A stretch of 64,000 nt of DNA. Origin: Colwellia sp. (GTDB taxonomy: Bacteria > Pseudomonadota > Gammaproteobacteria > Enterobacterales > Alteromonadaceae). Position numbers and translations under genes: made by a program. Below are positions 1 to 8,166 of the stretch, in pieces. The stretch's first letter is position 1. Each line of letters opens with the position of its first letter. The stretch lies in NCBI GenBank assembly GCA_022969175.1, contig JALJPB010000008.1, forward strand, positions 1 through 64,000, read 5' to 3'. Under the pieces are notes generated by a model, which had not been told where the DNA came from, searched no databases, and saw only the letters and a program-made list of their open reading frames with translations.

Positions 1-866
1 ATACTTGGATTTATCTGGGCAATGCCCATGCTAACCGTATACGTTATTTCAATGTCATTATATTTAACAATAGCTTCAGCAACTTCTTTTCGTAAACGCT
101 CAGCAAAAACGTGAGCATTATCCAAACGAGTATCACTGAGTAAAATGACAAATTCTTCACCACCATAACGACCTGAAACATCTGTGCCTCTGGCGTGAGA
201 TCGAATCAGCCCAGAGATATGTTTAATGACCTGATCCCCAGCCATATGTCCATAACCATCATTCACTTTTTTGAAGTGATCAATATCTAACATCACCAAA
301 CAACTAGGATTACTACTGCGTATCCAGCGGTTATACTCACCAAGTAAACATTCTTCCCAATGAGTACGATTAAATAACTTGGTTAAGCCGTCAGTTTGAC
401 TTAACAATGCTAAATTTTCATTGGCTCTTTCTAAATCCTGTTTATGAACAGCATTATCAGTAACATCATAAATAATAAGGCATAAATGTGTAACTTCACC
501 TGTTGCAGACATTAAGGGAATGAAGGTTGAGTTTTGATACATAAAATCAGCCGTGCCGGTGACTGGTCGATAGTTTTGAAACTTAAATAAATAAGGCCGT
601 TGCTCCCAAATGGTAAAAGCTTTATTTTTCAATAAAAATGCTGATTCCGCTTTTCGTTTAAACCAATCTTGTGGAATTTCGCTAAATAAATCGAACAAAA
701 CTTTATCTTTAGCCTCTCGTGGCAATAAGCCACTGTGGTTCTCCATAAAACCATTCCATATTTGCACCGTGTAATCGCGGTCAAGAACCACTAAGCCAAC
801 ATCGATGTTGTGAAGCATTTCCATTAGCCAATGTAATTCATTTATCTGTCCGGTTTCTAACGACAT
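1..866 (-). CDS. PAS-GGDEF diguanylate cyclase (3' end outside window)
   Basis: Probable diguanylate cyclase making the second messenger c-di-GMP from two GTP. The protein starts MSLETGQINEL at 866 behind a GGGAT ribosome site. Residues about 15-125 read as a PAS sensor domain, and a GGDEF domain follows from about residue 150 (NRTHWEE, DIDHFKKVND, active-site loop GRYGGEEF near 151-172). The GGEEF signature is a catalytically competent variant. No membrane segment or signal peptide is seen, so it is cytoplasmic. It starts 11 bases after the stop of the REC-CheC-like regulator on the same strand, so the two are probably co-transcribed and the regulator may control it. The C-terminal end lies beyond the window start. 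Family call is firm; the input signal is unknown. Confidence 0.93.
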   Translation of the reverse strand, partial: MSLETGQINELHWLMEMLHNIDVGLVVLDRDYTVQIWNGFMENHSGLLPREAKDKVLFDLFSEIPQDWFKRKAESAFLLKNKAFTIWEQRPYLFKFQNYRPVTGTADFMYQNSTFIPLMSATGEVTHLCLIIYDVTDNAVHKQDLERANENLALLSQTDGLTKLFNRTHWEECLLGEYNRWIRSSNPSCLVMLDIDHFKKVNDGYGHMAGDQVIKHISGLIRSHARGTDVSGRYGGEEFVILLSDTRLDNAHVFAERLRKEVAEAIVKYNDIEITYTVSMGIAQINPS

Positions 867-877
867 ATTAATCCCAG

Positions 878-1999
878 TTAATCTAATAGATAAGAAATTT
901 TATTGTTTAAAGTTTCCATTGATTGTTCGGTAAACAACAATAACAAATCACATTTTATATTATAGTTTTCAATTGCATAACTAATCTCTATGGCTAAAGT
1001 TTTCTTCCATTTATTGGCATTTGAAGCGATAAGATCAGAAACTTTTCGGTGTAATCCCAAGACAACAGGATGTCCTTGGCTAAAGGTCATATCTAATTGC
1101 TCTGAAATACCATTAAGACAAGCACCAATTAATACATTTGACAAATCCATTAGTAGCTCTAATTCAGAGCCTGCATCAACTTCATCTTGAAAGTTCATCA
1201 AGGCCGCAATATCTTTAAATCCTGAATCATTTAATATTAATAATGCCTCACCTGAAATTCCAGCGCCAATAAACCCTTGGCAAATTCCAGAGGTGCTTTC
1301 TCTGTTTTCAATAGCAGAGAGCGCCATACTTAGCTCGCTAACTTCAATAAAATTAACATTTGGGATGGGCAGTACAACAAATACATCTAACACCCGGGCT
1401 AACAAGTCACCTGCCCGACCCATTGCAACATTAGCAATTTCTTGATAACAATCGCGCATATCAGGTGTCAAAATATAATAATCATCAGCAATACTGGTTT
1501 CAGAGTCTAGAGCAATAGGCGTTGGCTTTACAATTTTTGGTAGTTCAGCCTTAACATAAACGTCATTGTTATTAGATTCAACAATCGATTTTTGTAAAAC
1601 ATTAACATCTTCTGATAAATTAGATTTCTCTCGGGTAAAAATACCATAAGCAAGTAAAATTTCGGTCAGCTTTTCTTTATTAACAGGTTTTTGGATAAAA
1701 TCTAATGCACCAAGTCCTTTCACTCTTTTATGTGCTTCAGGTTGAATGTCACCTGATATAACGACAACTAAAGTATTAAGATCTTGCTTTAATATTTCTT
1801 CAAGCACCTGATAACCGTCCATATTGGGCATATTTAAGTCAAGAAGTAATACATCCCCTTTTCCTGCTTTTATCGCTTCAATCCCCTCTCGACCGTCATG
1901 TGCAAAGCTAATTTCGACATCCCAGTCATCAGGTAAAGAGCGAGCAACTTGCTTGCGTGCCATATTTGAATCATCACAGATTAATAACCGAGTCGACAT
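878..1999 (-). CDS. Response regulator, REC plus CheC/CheX-like domain
   Basis: Two-domain response regulator of 373 residues. The N-terminal receiver domain (about 1-125) has the acidic pair D9/D10, phospho-acceptor D54 in LLLDLNMPNMDG, and the conserved lysine in DFIQKPV. After a linker, residues about 180-370 resemble the CheC/CheX/FliY phosphatase fold, with the paired segments YQEIANVAMGRAGD and ELLMDLSNVLIGACLNG where that family carries its E-x2-N motifs. CheC-like domains dephosphorylate receivers, so this may be a self-limiting regulator; that role is inference. An AGGAAG ribosome site precedes the ATG. It lies directly upstream of the GGDEF cyclase, which suggests a link between phosphorelay and c-di-GMP. 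Confidence 0.85.
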   Translation of the reverse strand: MSTRLLICDDSNMARKQVARSLPDDWDVEISFAHDGREGIEAIKAGKGDVLLLDLNMPNMDGYQVLEEILKQDLNTLVVVISGDIQPEAHKRVKGLGALDFIQKPVNKEKLTEILLAYGIFTREKSNLSEDVNVLQKSIVESNNNDVYVKAELPKIVKPTPIALDSETSIADDYYILTPDMRDCYQEIANVAMGRAGDLLARVLDVFVVLPIPNVNFIEVSELSMALSAIENRESTSGICQGFIGAGISGEALLILNDSGFKDIAALMNFQDEVDAGSELELLMDLSNVLIGACLNGISEQLDMTFSQGHPVVLGLHRKVSDLIASNANKWKKTLAIEISYAIENYNIKCDLLLLFTEQSMETLNNKISYLLD

Positions 2000-2178
2000 A
2001 TAAGATTACTTCCTAAACTAAAATGAGGTTACCAGAAGGCAATTAGCATTTAATTACCCTCTTTAAACAATAGGTAATTTTTACGATTTTACCAAGTATC
2101 TAAACACTATTTAATGGCTATTTTTTTATGAAAACGTTAAGCTTGTCTTATTCAATACATTAATTATTTCAACAATAT

Positions 2179-2841
2179 ATGAAATTATCTACTTTGTTAA
2201 TGCTATTTACTGTAAATACAGTATTTTATCTAACTGCTCAAGCAAATACACTACCTGAAAACCTATCTGAGTCACCTAATTTAGTCAAAGCAGGTGAAAA
2301 ATATGTCACCTTGCTAGGTACTCAAGTAAACGTTGGTGATATCGCACCGAACTTCAAGGTTGTTGATAGCAGTTTTTCACCAATACAATTGAGCAAATTT
2401 AACAATCAAATTGTCTTAATATCAGTAGTACCTAGTTTAGATACTGGCGTTTGCTCATTACAAACTAAACGTTTTAATGACGAAGTGGCAAATTTACCTG
2501 ATAACATTGTCATGCTCACCATTAGCAATGACTTACCATTTGCACAAAAGCGTTTTTGTAAAGCGGAGAATATTGATAAAATCAAAGTATTGTCCGATAG
2601 TGTTTGGCGAGATTTTGGCAGTAAGTATGGCTTGTTAATTAAGGATATGGGACTGCTTACCCGTGCAATATTTATTATTGATAACCAAGGAAAAATTGCC
2701 TACAAAGAATTGGTGGCCAACATTTCTCAACACCCAGATTACGATATGGCACTGGCCACTATAACGGCATTAAATCCAGTTGAGCCATTAGATGTAAGTA
2801 ATACTGATACAGATAATTCCCCAGAAAAACAACTGAACTAA
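2179..2841 (+). CDS. tpx: Thiol peroxidase (Tpx family) with signal peptide
   Basis: Peroxiredoxin of the Tpx group, which reduces hydrogen and lipid hydroperoxides using thiols. The peroxidatic cysteine is C92 in PSLDTGVCSLQTKRFN and the resolving cysteine is C127 in DLPFAQKRFC, the two hallmark motifs of Tpx. At 220 residues it is about 50 longer than a typical Tpx. The extra part is an N-terminal signal peptide (hydrophobic stretch 5-20, cleavage likely after QA at 22) and a short polar C-terminal tail. The signal peptide points to a periplasmic enzyme. The ATG lacks a clear ribosome site. It is transcribed toward DUF924, with a hairpin between the stops. Confidence 0.9.
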   Translation: MKLSTLLMLFTVNTVFYLTAQANTLPENLSESPNLVKAGEKYVTLLGTQVNVGDIAPNFKVVDSSFSPIQLSKFNNQIVLISVVPSLDTGVCSLQTKRFNDEVANLPDNIVMLTISNDLPFAQKRFCKAENIDKIKVLSDSVWRDFGSKYGLLIKDMGLLTRAIFIIDNQGKIAYKELVANISQHPDYDMALATITALNPVEPLDVSNTDTDNSPEKQLN

Positions 2842-2870
2842 AGAGTCTGTAAAGAAGTAAAATCAAGGGT

Positions 2871-2895
2871 CAAAGTACTAACTTTTAGTACTTTG
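2871..2895. terminator. Hairpin between convergent tpx and DUF924 genes
   Basis: A perfect 9-bp inverted repeat, CAAAGTACT and AGTACTTTG, with a 7-base loop, sits between the convergent stops and overlaps the last codons of the DUF924 gene. No long T run follows on either strand, so a terminator role is only likely, not certain. Confidence 0.4.
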
Positions 2896-3492
2896 GCCAA
2901 AATCATTTCCAGACTTTAAGTACTCAAGTTCCTGTGTTGTTGATTGTCGATTCAAAACTTTATTCCTATGTGGAAATCGTCCAAACCTCTTAATAATTTC
3001 TAGATGTTCAACAGCAAAATCAACTGCATTTTGAATTACCGCTTGATGAACTTCATCAGGATATTTTGTCAGTAACTTAGTAAATAGTTCAACACTTTGC
3101 TCTTGGTCAGTTAATTTTTCACTGTGCTCAAAAGGATGGTAGTAAAAAATACGCTCTATCAAAGCTAAGTTATCATCAAACCCTAATGAAATTCCTGCCT
3201 TTACAGTTTCAAGTGATTTTTGATCGGTTAAAAATGCTTGAGCTGTTCCTCTATACATATTACGAGGTAACTGGTCCAATAAAATGACTAACGCTAAACT
3301 ACCACGAGCACTATCATTCCAATGGTTGAAGGGCTGAGTTAAGGCTTGCTGGTATAAATGGTGAAATTGTGACGTTATTTCTTGATCAATAAGCGGAGTT
3401 GCTTGATACCATAAAGCTGATTGCGATTGTTTTGAAAGTTGATTGTCTAACGGTCCAAACCAATACCTTAAAATTTGCTCTGCTTTTACCAT
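2878..3492 (-). CDS. DUF924 family protein
   Basis: Soluble, mainly helical protein of the DUF924 family, whose biochemical role is unknown. Family features are the N-terminal ILRYWFGP motif, ALVILLDQLPRNMYRGT, and FYYHPFEHSE. The start used is the ATG at 3492 (MVKAEQ), with AAGG eight bases upstream. A TTG seven codons earlier is possible but has no ribosome site. Length is 204 residues, normal for the family. It converges on the thiol peroxidase gene and shows no operon partner. Confidence 0.88.
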   Translation of the reverse strand: MVKAEQILRYWFGPLDNQLSKQSQSALWYQATPLIDQEITSQFHHLYQQALTQPFNHWNDSARGSLALVILLDQLPRNMYRGTAQAFLTDQKSLETVKAGISLGFDDNLALIERIFYYHPFEHSEKLTDQEQSVELFTKLLTKYPDEVHQAVIQNAVDFAVEHLEIIKRFGRFPHRNKVLNRQSTTQELEYLKSGNDFGQSTKS

Positions 3493-3551
3493 TTTTAAAA
3501 CCTTAATATTCAATTGGTTATGATTTTAGTTTTATTTAAATTTATTTTTCT

Positions 3552-3580
3552 CTTGAAAATAAAACACTCAGTCCCATCTA
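3552..3580 (+). promoter_or_regulatory. Sigma32 heat-shock promoter
   Basis: CTTGAAA at 3552-3558, a 13-base spacer, then TCCCATCTA at 3572-3580. This matches the sigma32 consensus (CTTGAAA, 11-16 bases, CCCCATNT) at all but one position. It lies about 340 bases upstream of the small heat-shock gene, with no other gene between. An ATGTAG/CTACAT hairpin (3586-3611) would lie at the very start of the transcript. Confidence 0.75.
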
Positions 3581-3727
3581 TTATTATGTAGTCGCCGTAA
3601 AGGGTCTACATTAACCGCCTGTTCAAATTGAAAGGCACAATACCTAGAGTGAAGATTATAAATAAGCAATATCGCAACTACTATGTTGGACATTGTCTTT
3701 ATAGTCAAATCAGATTTAGGTTAATTA

Positions 3728-3885
3728 ATACCAAGCAGATTAATTGTTTGAACATCTTCAGATGGTTTAAATATTCAATTCCTGCGTTGTGTTCAATGCT
3801 AATAGCATGCTATTGCTTAATCACACCCTTGAACTTGAAATTTATCCGTATTGAATTTTGCTTAACTATTTAACCCTCTTGGTAT
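3728..3885. repeat. Possible small inverted-repeat element in the hsp20 leader
   Basis: ATACCAAG (3728-3735) and CTTGGTAT (3878-3885) form a perfect 8-bp terminal inverted repeat bounding about 158 bases of AT-rich, gene-free DNA between the heat-shock promoter and its gene. The arrangement resembles a MITE-type insertion. An 8-bp pair could arise by chance, and no target duplication was confirmed. Confidence 0.3.
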
Positions 3886-3920
3886 GACATATTGCTAACT
3901 TATAATAGGATATGAATACT

Positions 3921-4406
3921 ATGCGTACATCTAAAGATTTCAGCCCACTTTACCGTTCTTTTATTGGTTTTGATCACTTAGCCAACTTAATTGACAAAGC
4001 CTCACAATCAGACAAACAATCGTCGTACCCACCGTACAACATTGAATTAATTTCTGAAGATCAATATCGTATTACCATGGCCATTGCTGGCTTTGCTGAA
4101 GACGAATTAGATATTGAGTCTAAACAAAATACCTTAGTCATCACGGGTACTAAAGCCAATTCCACCGAACCACCACACCCTCGTAAATTTTTACATCAGG
4201 GTATTGCAGAACGTAATTTTGAACGAAAATTTCAAATAGGTGATCATGTTAAAGTGATCGGCGCCTTCATTAAAGATGGTTTATTAAATATAGATTTAGA
4301 AAGAGAAGTACCAGAAGAGTTAAAGCCTAGAAAAATAGCTATTAACGGTAAAAGTCTGCTATCAACAAAAGCACAGTCAACCACGATAGAAGACAAAACT
4401 AGTTAA
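3921..4406 (+). CDS. ibpA: Small heat-shock protein, Hsp20/IbpA family
   Basis: ATP-independent holdase chaperone that binds unfolding proteins in the cytoplasm. The N-terminus DFSPLYRSFIGFDHL matches the IbpA/IbpB pattern, followed by the alpha-crystallin domain (about 35-125: YNIELISEDQYRITMAIAGF, GIAERNFERKF, DGLLNIDLER) and a short polar tail. The ATG at 3921 is preferred over one nine bases earlier because AGGA sits at a workable distance only from 3921, and it gives the IbpA-like start MRTSKDFSP. The product is 161 residues. The gene is served by a sigma32-type promoter upstream and ends at a strong terminator, so it is a heat-inducible single-gene unit. Confidence 0.93.
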   Translation: MRTSKDFSPLYRSFIGFDHLANLIDKASQSDKQSSYPPYNIELISEDQYRITMAIAGFAEDELDIESKQNTLVITGTKANSTEPPHPRKFLHQGIAERNFERKFQIGDHVKVIGAFIKDGLLNIDLEREVPEELKPRKIAINGKSLLSTKAQSTTIEDKTS

Positions 4407-4439
4407 CCTTTAACGACGTATTTCTCCCTTTGTTTTTTT

Positions 4440-4467
4440 GCCCAGTCTTTTGACTGGGCTTTTTTTT
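4440..4467 (+). terminator. Rho-independent terminator of hsp20
   Basis: Perfect 8-bp stem GCCCAGTC/GACTGGGC with a TTTT loop and a run of eight T. It lies 34 bases after the hsp20 stop. Confidence 0.93.
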
Positions 4468-4639
4468 GTATAATTTTCTTTACCACCTAGTGATATAAAT
4501 TTTAAAACTTTTGCTGACATTTAAATTTTTAATGTGCTAAAAATTATGCACTAATTAAAAACATTACCAAAACTATTCATTTCTCTTAATAGAAATTTAC
4601 AGCATTGATTGGTATATAAAAACAAAAAAAAGAGCAGTA

Positions 4640-5428
4640 ATGGACTTAAATTTACAAGGTAAGCGGGCATTAGTTTGCGGTAGCTCTCAGGGGATCGGTA
4701 AAGCCTGTGCGATAGAATTAGCTAATTTAGGGGCAAGTGTCACTTTATTTGCTCGAAATATAAACTCATTAGAAAAAGTTCTCGTTGAGCTAAATACTCA
4801 ACAAGGGCAAACACACCAAATACTCATTGCTGATTTTTCACAACCTGAAATAGTTAAACAAGTTATTACTGAACATATTAAAATTAACTCGCCTTATGAA
4901 ATTTTAATCAACAATACCGGTGGCCCGGCTCCTGGCCCAGCAAGTACTTCTGATAGTAGTGCTTTCATCGATGCTTTCAACTTGCATCTCATCGCTAATC
5001 ATCATTTAGTACAAGCGTTACTTGTTGGCATGAAAGAAAAAAAATATGGCCGCATTATTAATGTTATCTCAACATCAGTAAAACAACCGATACCCGGCCT
5101 TGGGGTATCTAATACCATTCGTGGTGCAGTGGCAAGTTGGTCGAAGACTTTAGCTAATGAATTAGGCCCATTTGGTATAACGGTTAATAATGTTTTGCCT
5201 GGAGCAACGGCTACCGGCCGCCTTGACGCCATCATAGAAGGTAAGGCTAAAAAACAAAATATATCTATTGAGCAAGCAACTGCCAACGAGATCAGTCAAA
5301 TTCCAATGCGCCGCTTTGCCTCACCAGCAGAGTTTGCTGCTGCAACTGCCTTTTTAGCTTCTCCCGCTGCAGGTTATATCACAGGGATTAACTTACCTGT
5401 AGATGGCGGAAGAACGGCATGTCTTTAG
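4640..5428 (+). CDS. SDR oxidoreductase with atypical SN-x2-R active site
   Basis: Short-chain dehydrogenase/reductase fold of 262 residues. The cofactor motif is GSSQGIG (about 14-20), NNTGG replaces the usual NNAG, and the C-terminus INLPVDGG is typical. Where the catalytic Y-x3-K is expected, the protein reads SNTIRGAVASWSKT, so both the tyrosine and the lysine are replaced. A subgroup of SDRs shares this SN-x2-R pattern; its chemistry is not known to me. It stands eight bases before the semialdehyde dehydrogenase and opens the tryptophan-degradation cluster, so a role on an aminomuconate-type intermediate is plausible but inferred. Confidence 0.85.
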   Translation: MDLNLQGKRALVCGSSQGIGKACAIELANLGASVTLFARNINSLEKVLVELNTQQGQTHQILIADFSQPEIVKQVITEHIKINSPYEILINNTGGPAPGPASTSDSSAFIDAFNLHLIANHHLVQALLVGMKEKKYGRIINVISTSVKQPIPGLGVSNTIRGAVASWSKTLANELGPFGITVNNVLPGATATGRLDAIIEGKAKKQNISIEQATANEISQIPMRRFASPAEFAAATAFLASPAAGYITGINLPVDGGRTACL

Positions 5429-5436
5429 GATAAGTT

Positions 5437-6879
5437 GTGGATATATTAAAAAATTATATTGACGGATGTTATCAGGCTCCTATCAATAATCGCTATCTTA
5501 ATAATATAGAACCGGCTACTGGAGAGGTCTATGGGAAAATCCCCGATAGTGATATTGATGATCTTGAGCTTGCCGTAATTGCTGCTGAAAAAGCCTTACC
5601 GGCGTGGCAATCAATGCCATTAGAACAACGTGCTGATATTCTTTATGCCATTGCAAAAGGAATTGAATGTCAACTTGAAGCACTAGCACTTGCTGAGTCT
5701 ATTGATAATGGTAAGCCAGTTAGCCTAGCAAGAATTGTAGATATACCTCGTGCAGCCAGTAATTTTAAATTTTTTGCCCATGCTTGTTCACAGTTTTCCA
5801 GTGAATCTCACTCGATGACAAATACCGCGACAAATTATACGTTGCGTCAAAGTATCGGTATTGTTGGCTGTATTTCGCCTTGGAATTTACCGCTTTATTT
5901 ATTCTCATGGAAGATAGCCCCTGCACTTGCCGCGGGTAATTGTGTTATTGCGAAGCCTTCTGAAATCACCCCTAAAACCGCCGCTATGTTAGGTCAAATA
6001 TGTCAAGACGCAGGCCTTCCTAAAGGTGTATTGAATATATTACATGGCACGGGTAGTGGCGTCGGCTCAGCTATTTGTACCCACAAAAAAATCAAAGCAA
6101 TTTCATTCACTGGTGGTACAAAAACAGGTGCAGCGATTGCAACCCAAATCGCACCACAATTTAAAAAATTATCATTAGAGCTTGGCGGTAAAAATCCCGC
6201 GTTGGTTTTTGCAGATTGTGATTTTGACGATACTGTTGAGCAAGTTTTCAAAGCGAGTTTTGCCAATCAGGGCCAAATTTGTTTATGTGCCTCAAGAATT
6301 TATATCGAACAATCACTCTATGAAAAATTCAAAGTAGCATTAGTCGCTAAAGCCAAAGCACTTAAACCACAAGACCCTCTGGAAAAATCAGCAAAAATGG
6401 GCGCGATAGTATCTAAAGCACATTTAGATAAAATCCTTAATTATATTGAATTAGCAAAAGAAGAAGGCGGTATTCTTTTAACTGGTGGCCAGCAAGTAAC
6501 GTTATCTGAGCGCTGTAGGAATGGTTACTTTTTAGCACCAACTATATTTGAAGGGTTAACTAATCAAGCAAAGTGTAATCAAGAAGAAATATTTGGTCCG
6601 GTAATCACACTGCAAAGTTTCAGCTCAGATGAAGAAGCACTTAGTTTAGCAAATGAAAGCGAATATGGCTTAGCGGCAACTATTTGGACCAATAACTTAA
6701 GCAGAACCCATCTACTCACAGAGCAATTAAATACAGGAATTGTTTGGGTAAACTGTTGGTTACTTAGAGATTTACGTACTCCTTTTGGTGGTATGAAACA
6801 TTCAGGCCTTGGCCGAGAAGGGGGTAATGAAGCTATGCGATTTTTTACTGAAACAAAAAATGTTTGTATAAAATATTAA
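5437..6879 (+). CDS. 2-aminomuconate semialdehyde dehydrogenase (ALDH family)
   Basis: NAD-dependent aldehyde dehydrogenase, probably oxidising 2-aminomuconate 6-semialdehyde to 2-aminomuconate. Motifs: the catalytic glutamate in SLELGGKNPAL, catalytic C282 in FANQGQICLCASR, and PWNLPLY in the cofactor site. The tail LRDLRTPFGGMKHSG is typical of the 2-hydroxymuconate/2-aminomuconate semialdehyde subgroup (hpaE/dmpC/nbaE-like). Start is GTG at 5437 behind AGGATAAG. The 480-residue length is standard. The substrate assignment comes mainly from the ACMS decarboxylase and aminomuconate deaminase genes downstream. Confidence 0.9.
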   Translation: MDILKNYIDGCYQAPINNRYLNNIEPATGEVYGKIPDSDIDDLELAVIAAEKALPAWQSMPLEQRADILYAIAKGIECQLEALALAESIDNGKPVSLARIVDIPRAASNFKFFAHACSQFSSESHSMTNTATNYTLRQSIGIVGCISPWNLPLYLFSWKIAPALAAGNCVIAKPSEITPKTAAMLGQICQDAGLPKGVLNILHGTGSGVGSAICTHKKIKAISFTGGTKTGAAIATQIAPQFKKLSLELGGKNPALVFADCDFDDTVEQVFKASFANQGQICLCASRIYIEQSLYEKFKVALVAKAKALKPQDPLEKSAKMGAIVSKAHLDKILNYIELAKEEGGILLTGGQQVTLSERCRNGYFLAPTIFEGLTNQAKCNQEEIFGPVITLQSFSSDEEALSLANESEYGLAATIWTNNLSRTHLLTEQLNTGIVWVNCWLLRDLRTPFGGMKHSGLGREGGNEAMRFFTETKNVCIKY

Positions 6880-7183
6880 CCACATAACCTTCAGAGCTAG
6901 ATATTAATGAATCAGAATATTTGTAAGTTTAAATCATCAGGAGCAATATTTGCCAGCGTATTAGGCTGCAAATGGACATTGATTTAACCCTCCCCTATTA
7001 GTAACACTTTTTTATTGTATCTGCTGCCTTGGTTGTACTGACTTTATGGTTTAAGACAATAATTAATAAACTGCTACACCTTTGAAATAATTATCTACAC
7101 TTAAATTAAATTATTCATTAATAATAACAATGCGCTTTTACTGATATTAAAAATGTAAATAGGCATTAAAAACGGGAACACCA
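6880..7183 (+). other. 304-base gap inside the tryptophan cluster
   Basis: No credible gene. A hairpin lies at 6948-6973 (ATTTGC, one bulge, AGC paired with GCT, GCAAAT) but lacks a T run. A 26-codon frame at 6907-6987 overlaps it and looks like chance or a fragment. The downstream genes may have their own promoter here; none was recognised with confidence. Confidence 0.4.
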
Positions 7184-7615
7184 ATGACCCTATCTAATCA
7201 TGTAATCAATGCTGACCAAGCACCTAAACCTGTTGGCTTATACCCTCATGCTCGTAAAGTTGGCAACTTGCTATTTCTTTCTGGTGTTGGCCCTAGACAA
7301 GCAAAGACCAATAAAATTCCAGGCGTGGAGTTAGACAACAATGGCAAAATCATTAGCTATGATATTGAAGCCCAATGTCATAGTGTTTTTCAAAACATTA
7401 AAATAATTTTAGCTGCTTCAAATGTTAGTTGGAATGACTTAATTGATGTCACGGTGTTTTTGACCAATATGGATGATGACTTTGCAATTTATAACCGAAT
7501 ATATGCAGAATATTTTACCGACAATCAGCCTTGCAGAACAACAGTAGAAGTTAATAAATTACCAACGCCAATTGCCATAGAACTGAAGTGCATCGCTTCA
7601 ATTTTAGTTAGTTAA
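7184..7615 (+). CDS. 2-aminomuconate deaminase (RidA superfamily)
   Basis: RidA/YjgF-fold enzyme of 143 residues. The pattern PHARKVGNLLFLSGVGPRQ and the insert KIPGVELDNNGKI are typical of 2-aminomuconate deaminases (AmnD/NbaF type), not of general RidA proteins. CRTTVEVNKLPTPIAIELKCIA carries the conserved arginine and glutamate of the superfamily. It would hydrolyse 2-aminomuconate to 4-oxalocrotonate and ammonia. It leads the downstream block, 26 bases before the 3-hydroxyanthranilate dioxygenase, which supports the specific assignment. Confidence 0.88.
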   Translation: MTLSNHVINADQAPKPVGLYPHARKVGNLLFLSGVGPRQAKTNKIPGVELDNNGKIISYDIEAQCHSVFQNIKIILAASNVSWNDLIDVTVFLTNMDDDFAIYNRIYAEYFTDNQPCRTTVEVNKLPTPIAIELKCIASILVS

Positions 7616-7641
7616 TATAAGATAAAGAGGAGTAAAACATT

Positions 7642-8157
7642 ATGTCATATGCAATGCCCTTTAACTTACAGGCTTGGATTGAAGATCACCGTGAACAATT
7701 AAAACCACCCGTTTGTAATAAACAAATTTTTGAACAAGATGATTTTATCGTTATGGTCGTCGGTGGCCCTAATAACCGCACCGATTATCATTACAATGAA
7801 ACCCCTGAGCTGTTTTATCAACTCGAAGGTGAAATGAATTTAGCCGTTATTGATAACGGTGAATTTAACGATATTTCAATAAAGGCTGGAGAAATATTTT
7901 TACTACCGCCAAAAATGTTGCATTCACCACAACGCTTTGCCAATAGCATAGGTTTAGTGGTTGAACAAAAACGGGCGAAAGGTCAAGAAGATGCTTTATT
8001 TTGGTTTTGCCCCAACTGTAATAGCCAACTTTATACCGAGGCTTTTTGTTTAGATAACATCGAAACAGACTTGCCAAAAGTTTTTGCCAACTTTTATAAC
8101 AATAATAAAAACTGCACTTGCAGTGCATGTGGTACGAAAGTCACAAAAGGTAAATAA
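7642..8157 (+). CDS. nbaC: 3-hydroxyanthranilate 3,4-dioxygenase
   Basis: Cupin dioxygenase opening the ring of 3-hydroxyanthranilate to give 2-amino-3-carboxymuconate semialdehyde. The active-site iron ligands are expected in [13 protein letters not shown] (His about 50, then Glu) and in [10 protein letters not shown]. The C-terminal FCPNCN and CTCSACG pairs form the rubredoxin-like second iron site found in bacterial and fungal enzymes. At 171 residues it has the usual bacterial length. An AGGAG site precedes the ATG, and the decarboxylase gene follows after nine bases. Confidence 0.95.
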   Translation: MSYAMPFNLQAWIEDHREQLKPPVCNKQIFEQDDFIVMVVGGPNNRTDYHYNETPELFYQLEGEMNLAVIDNGEFNDISIKAGEIFLLPPKMLHSPQRFANSIGLVVEQKRAKGQEDALFWFCPNCNSQLYTEAFCLDNIETDLPKVFANFYNNNKNCTCSACGTKVTKGK

Positions 8158-8166
8158 GGGCTTATA

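Noticed and set aside
3628..3873. 81-codon + strand frame in the hsp20 leader
   Set aside because: TTG start without a ribosome site, unnatural composition, and it overlaps the inverted-repeat-bounded block; no family resemblance.
6907..6987. 26-codon frame in the gap inside the tryptophan cluster
   Set aside because: Too short to support, no ribosome site of quality, overlaps a hairpin; could be a gene remnant but nothing identifies a parent.
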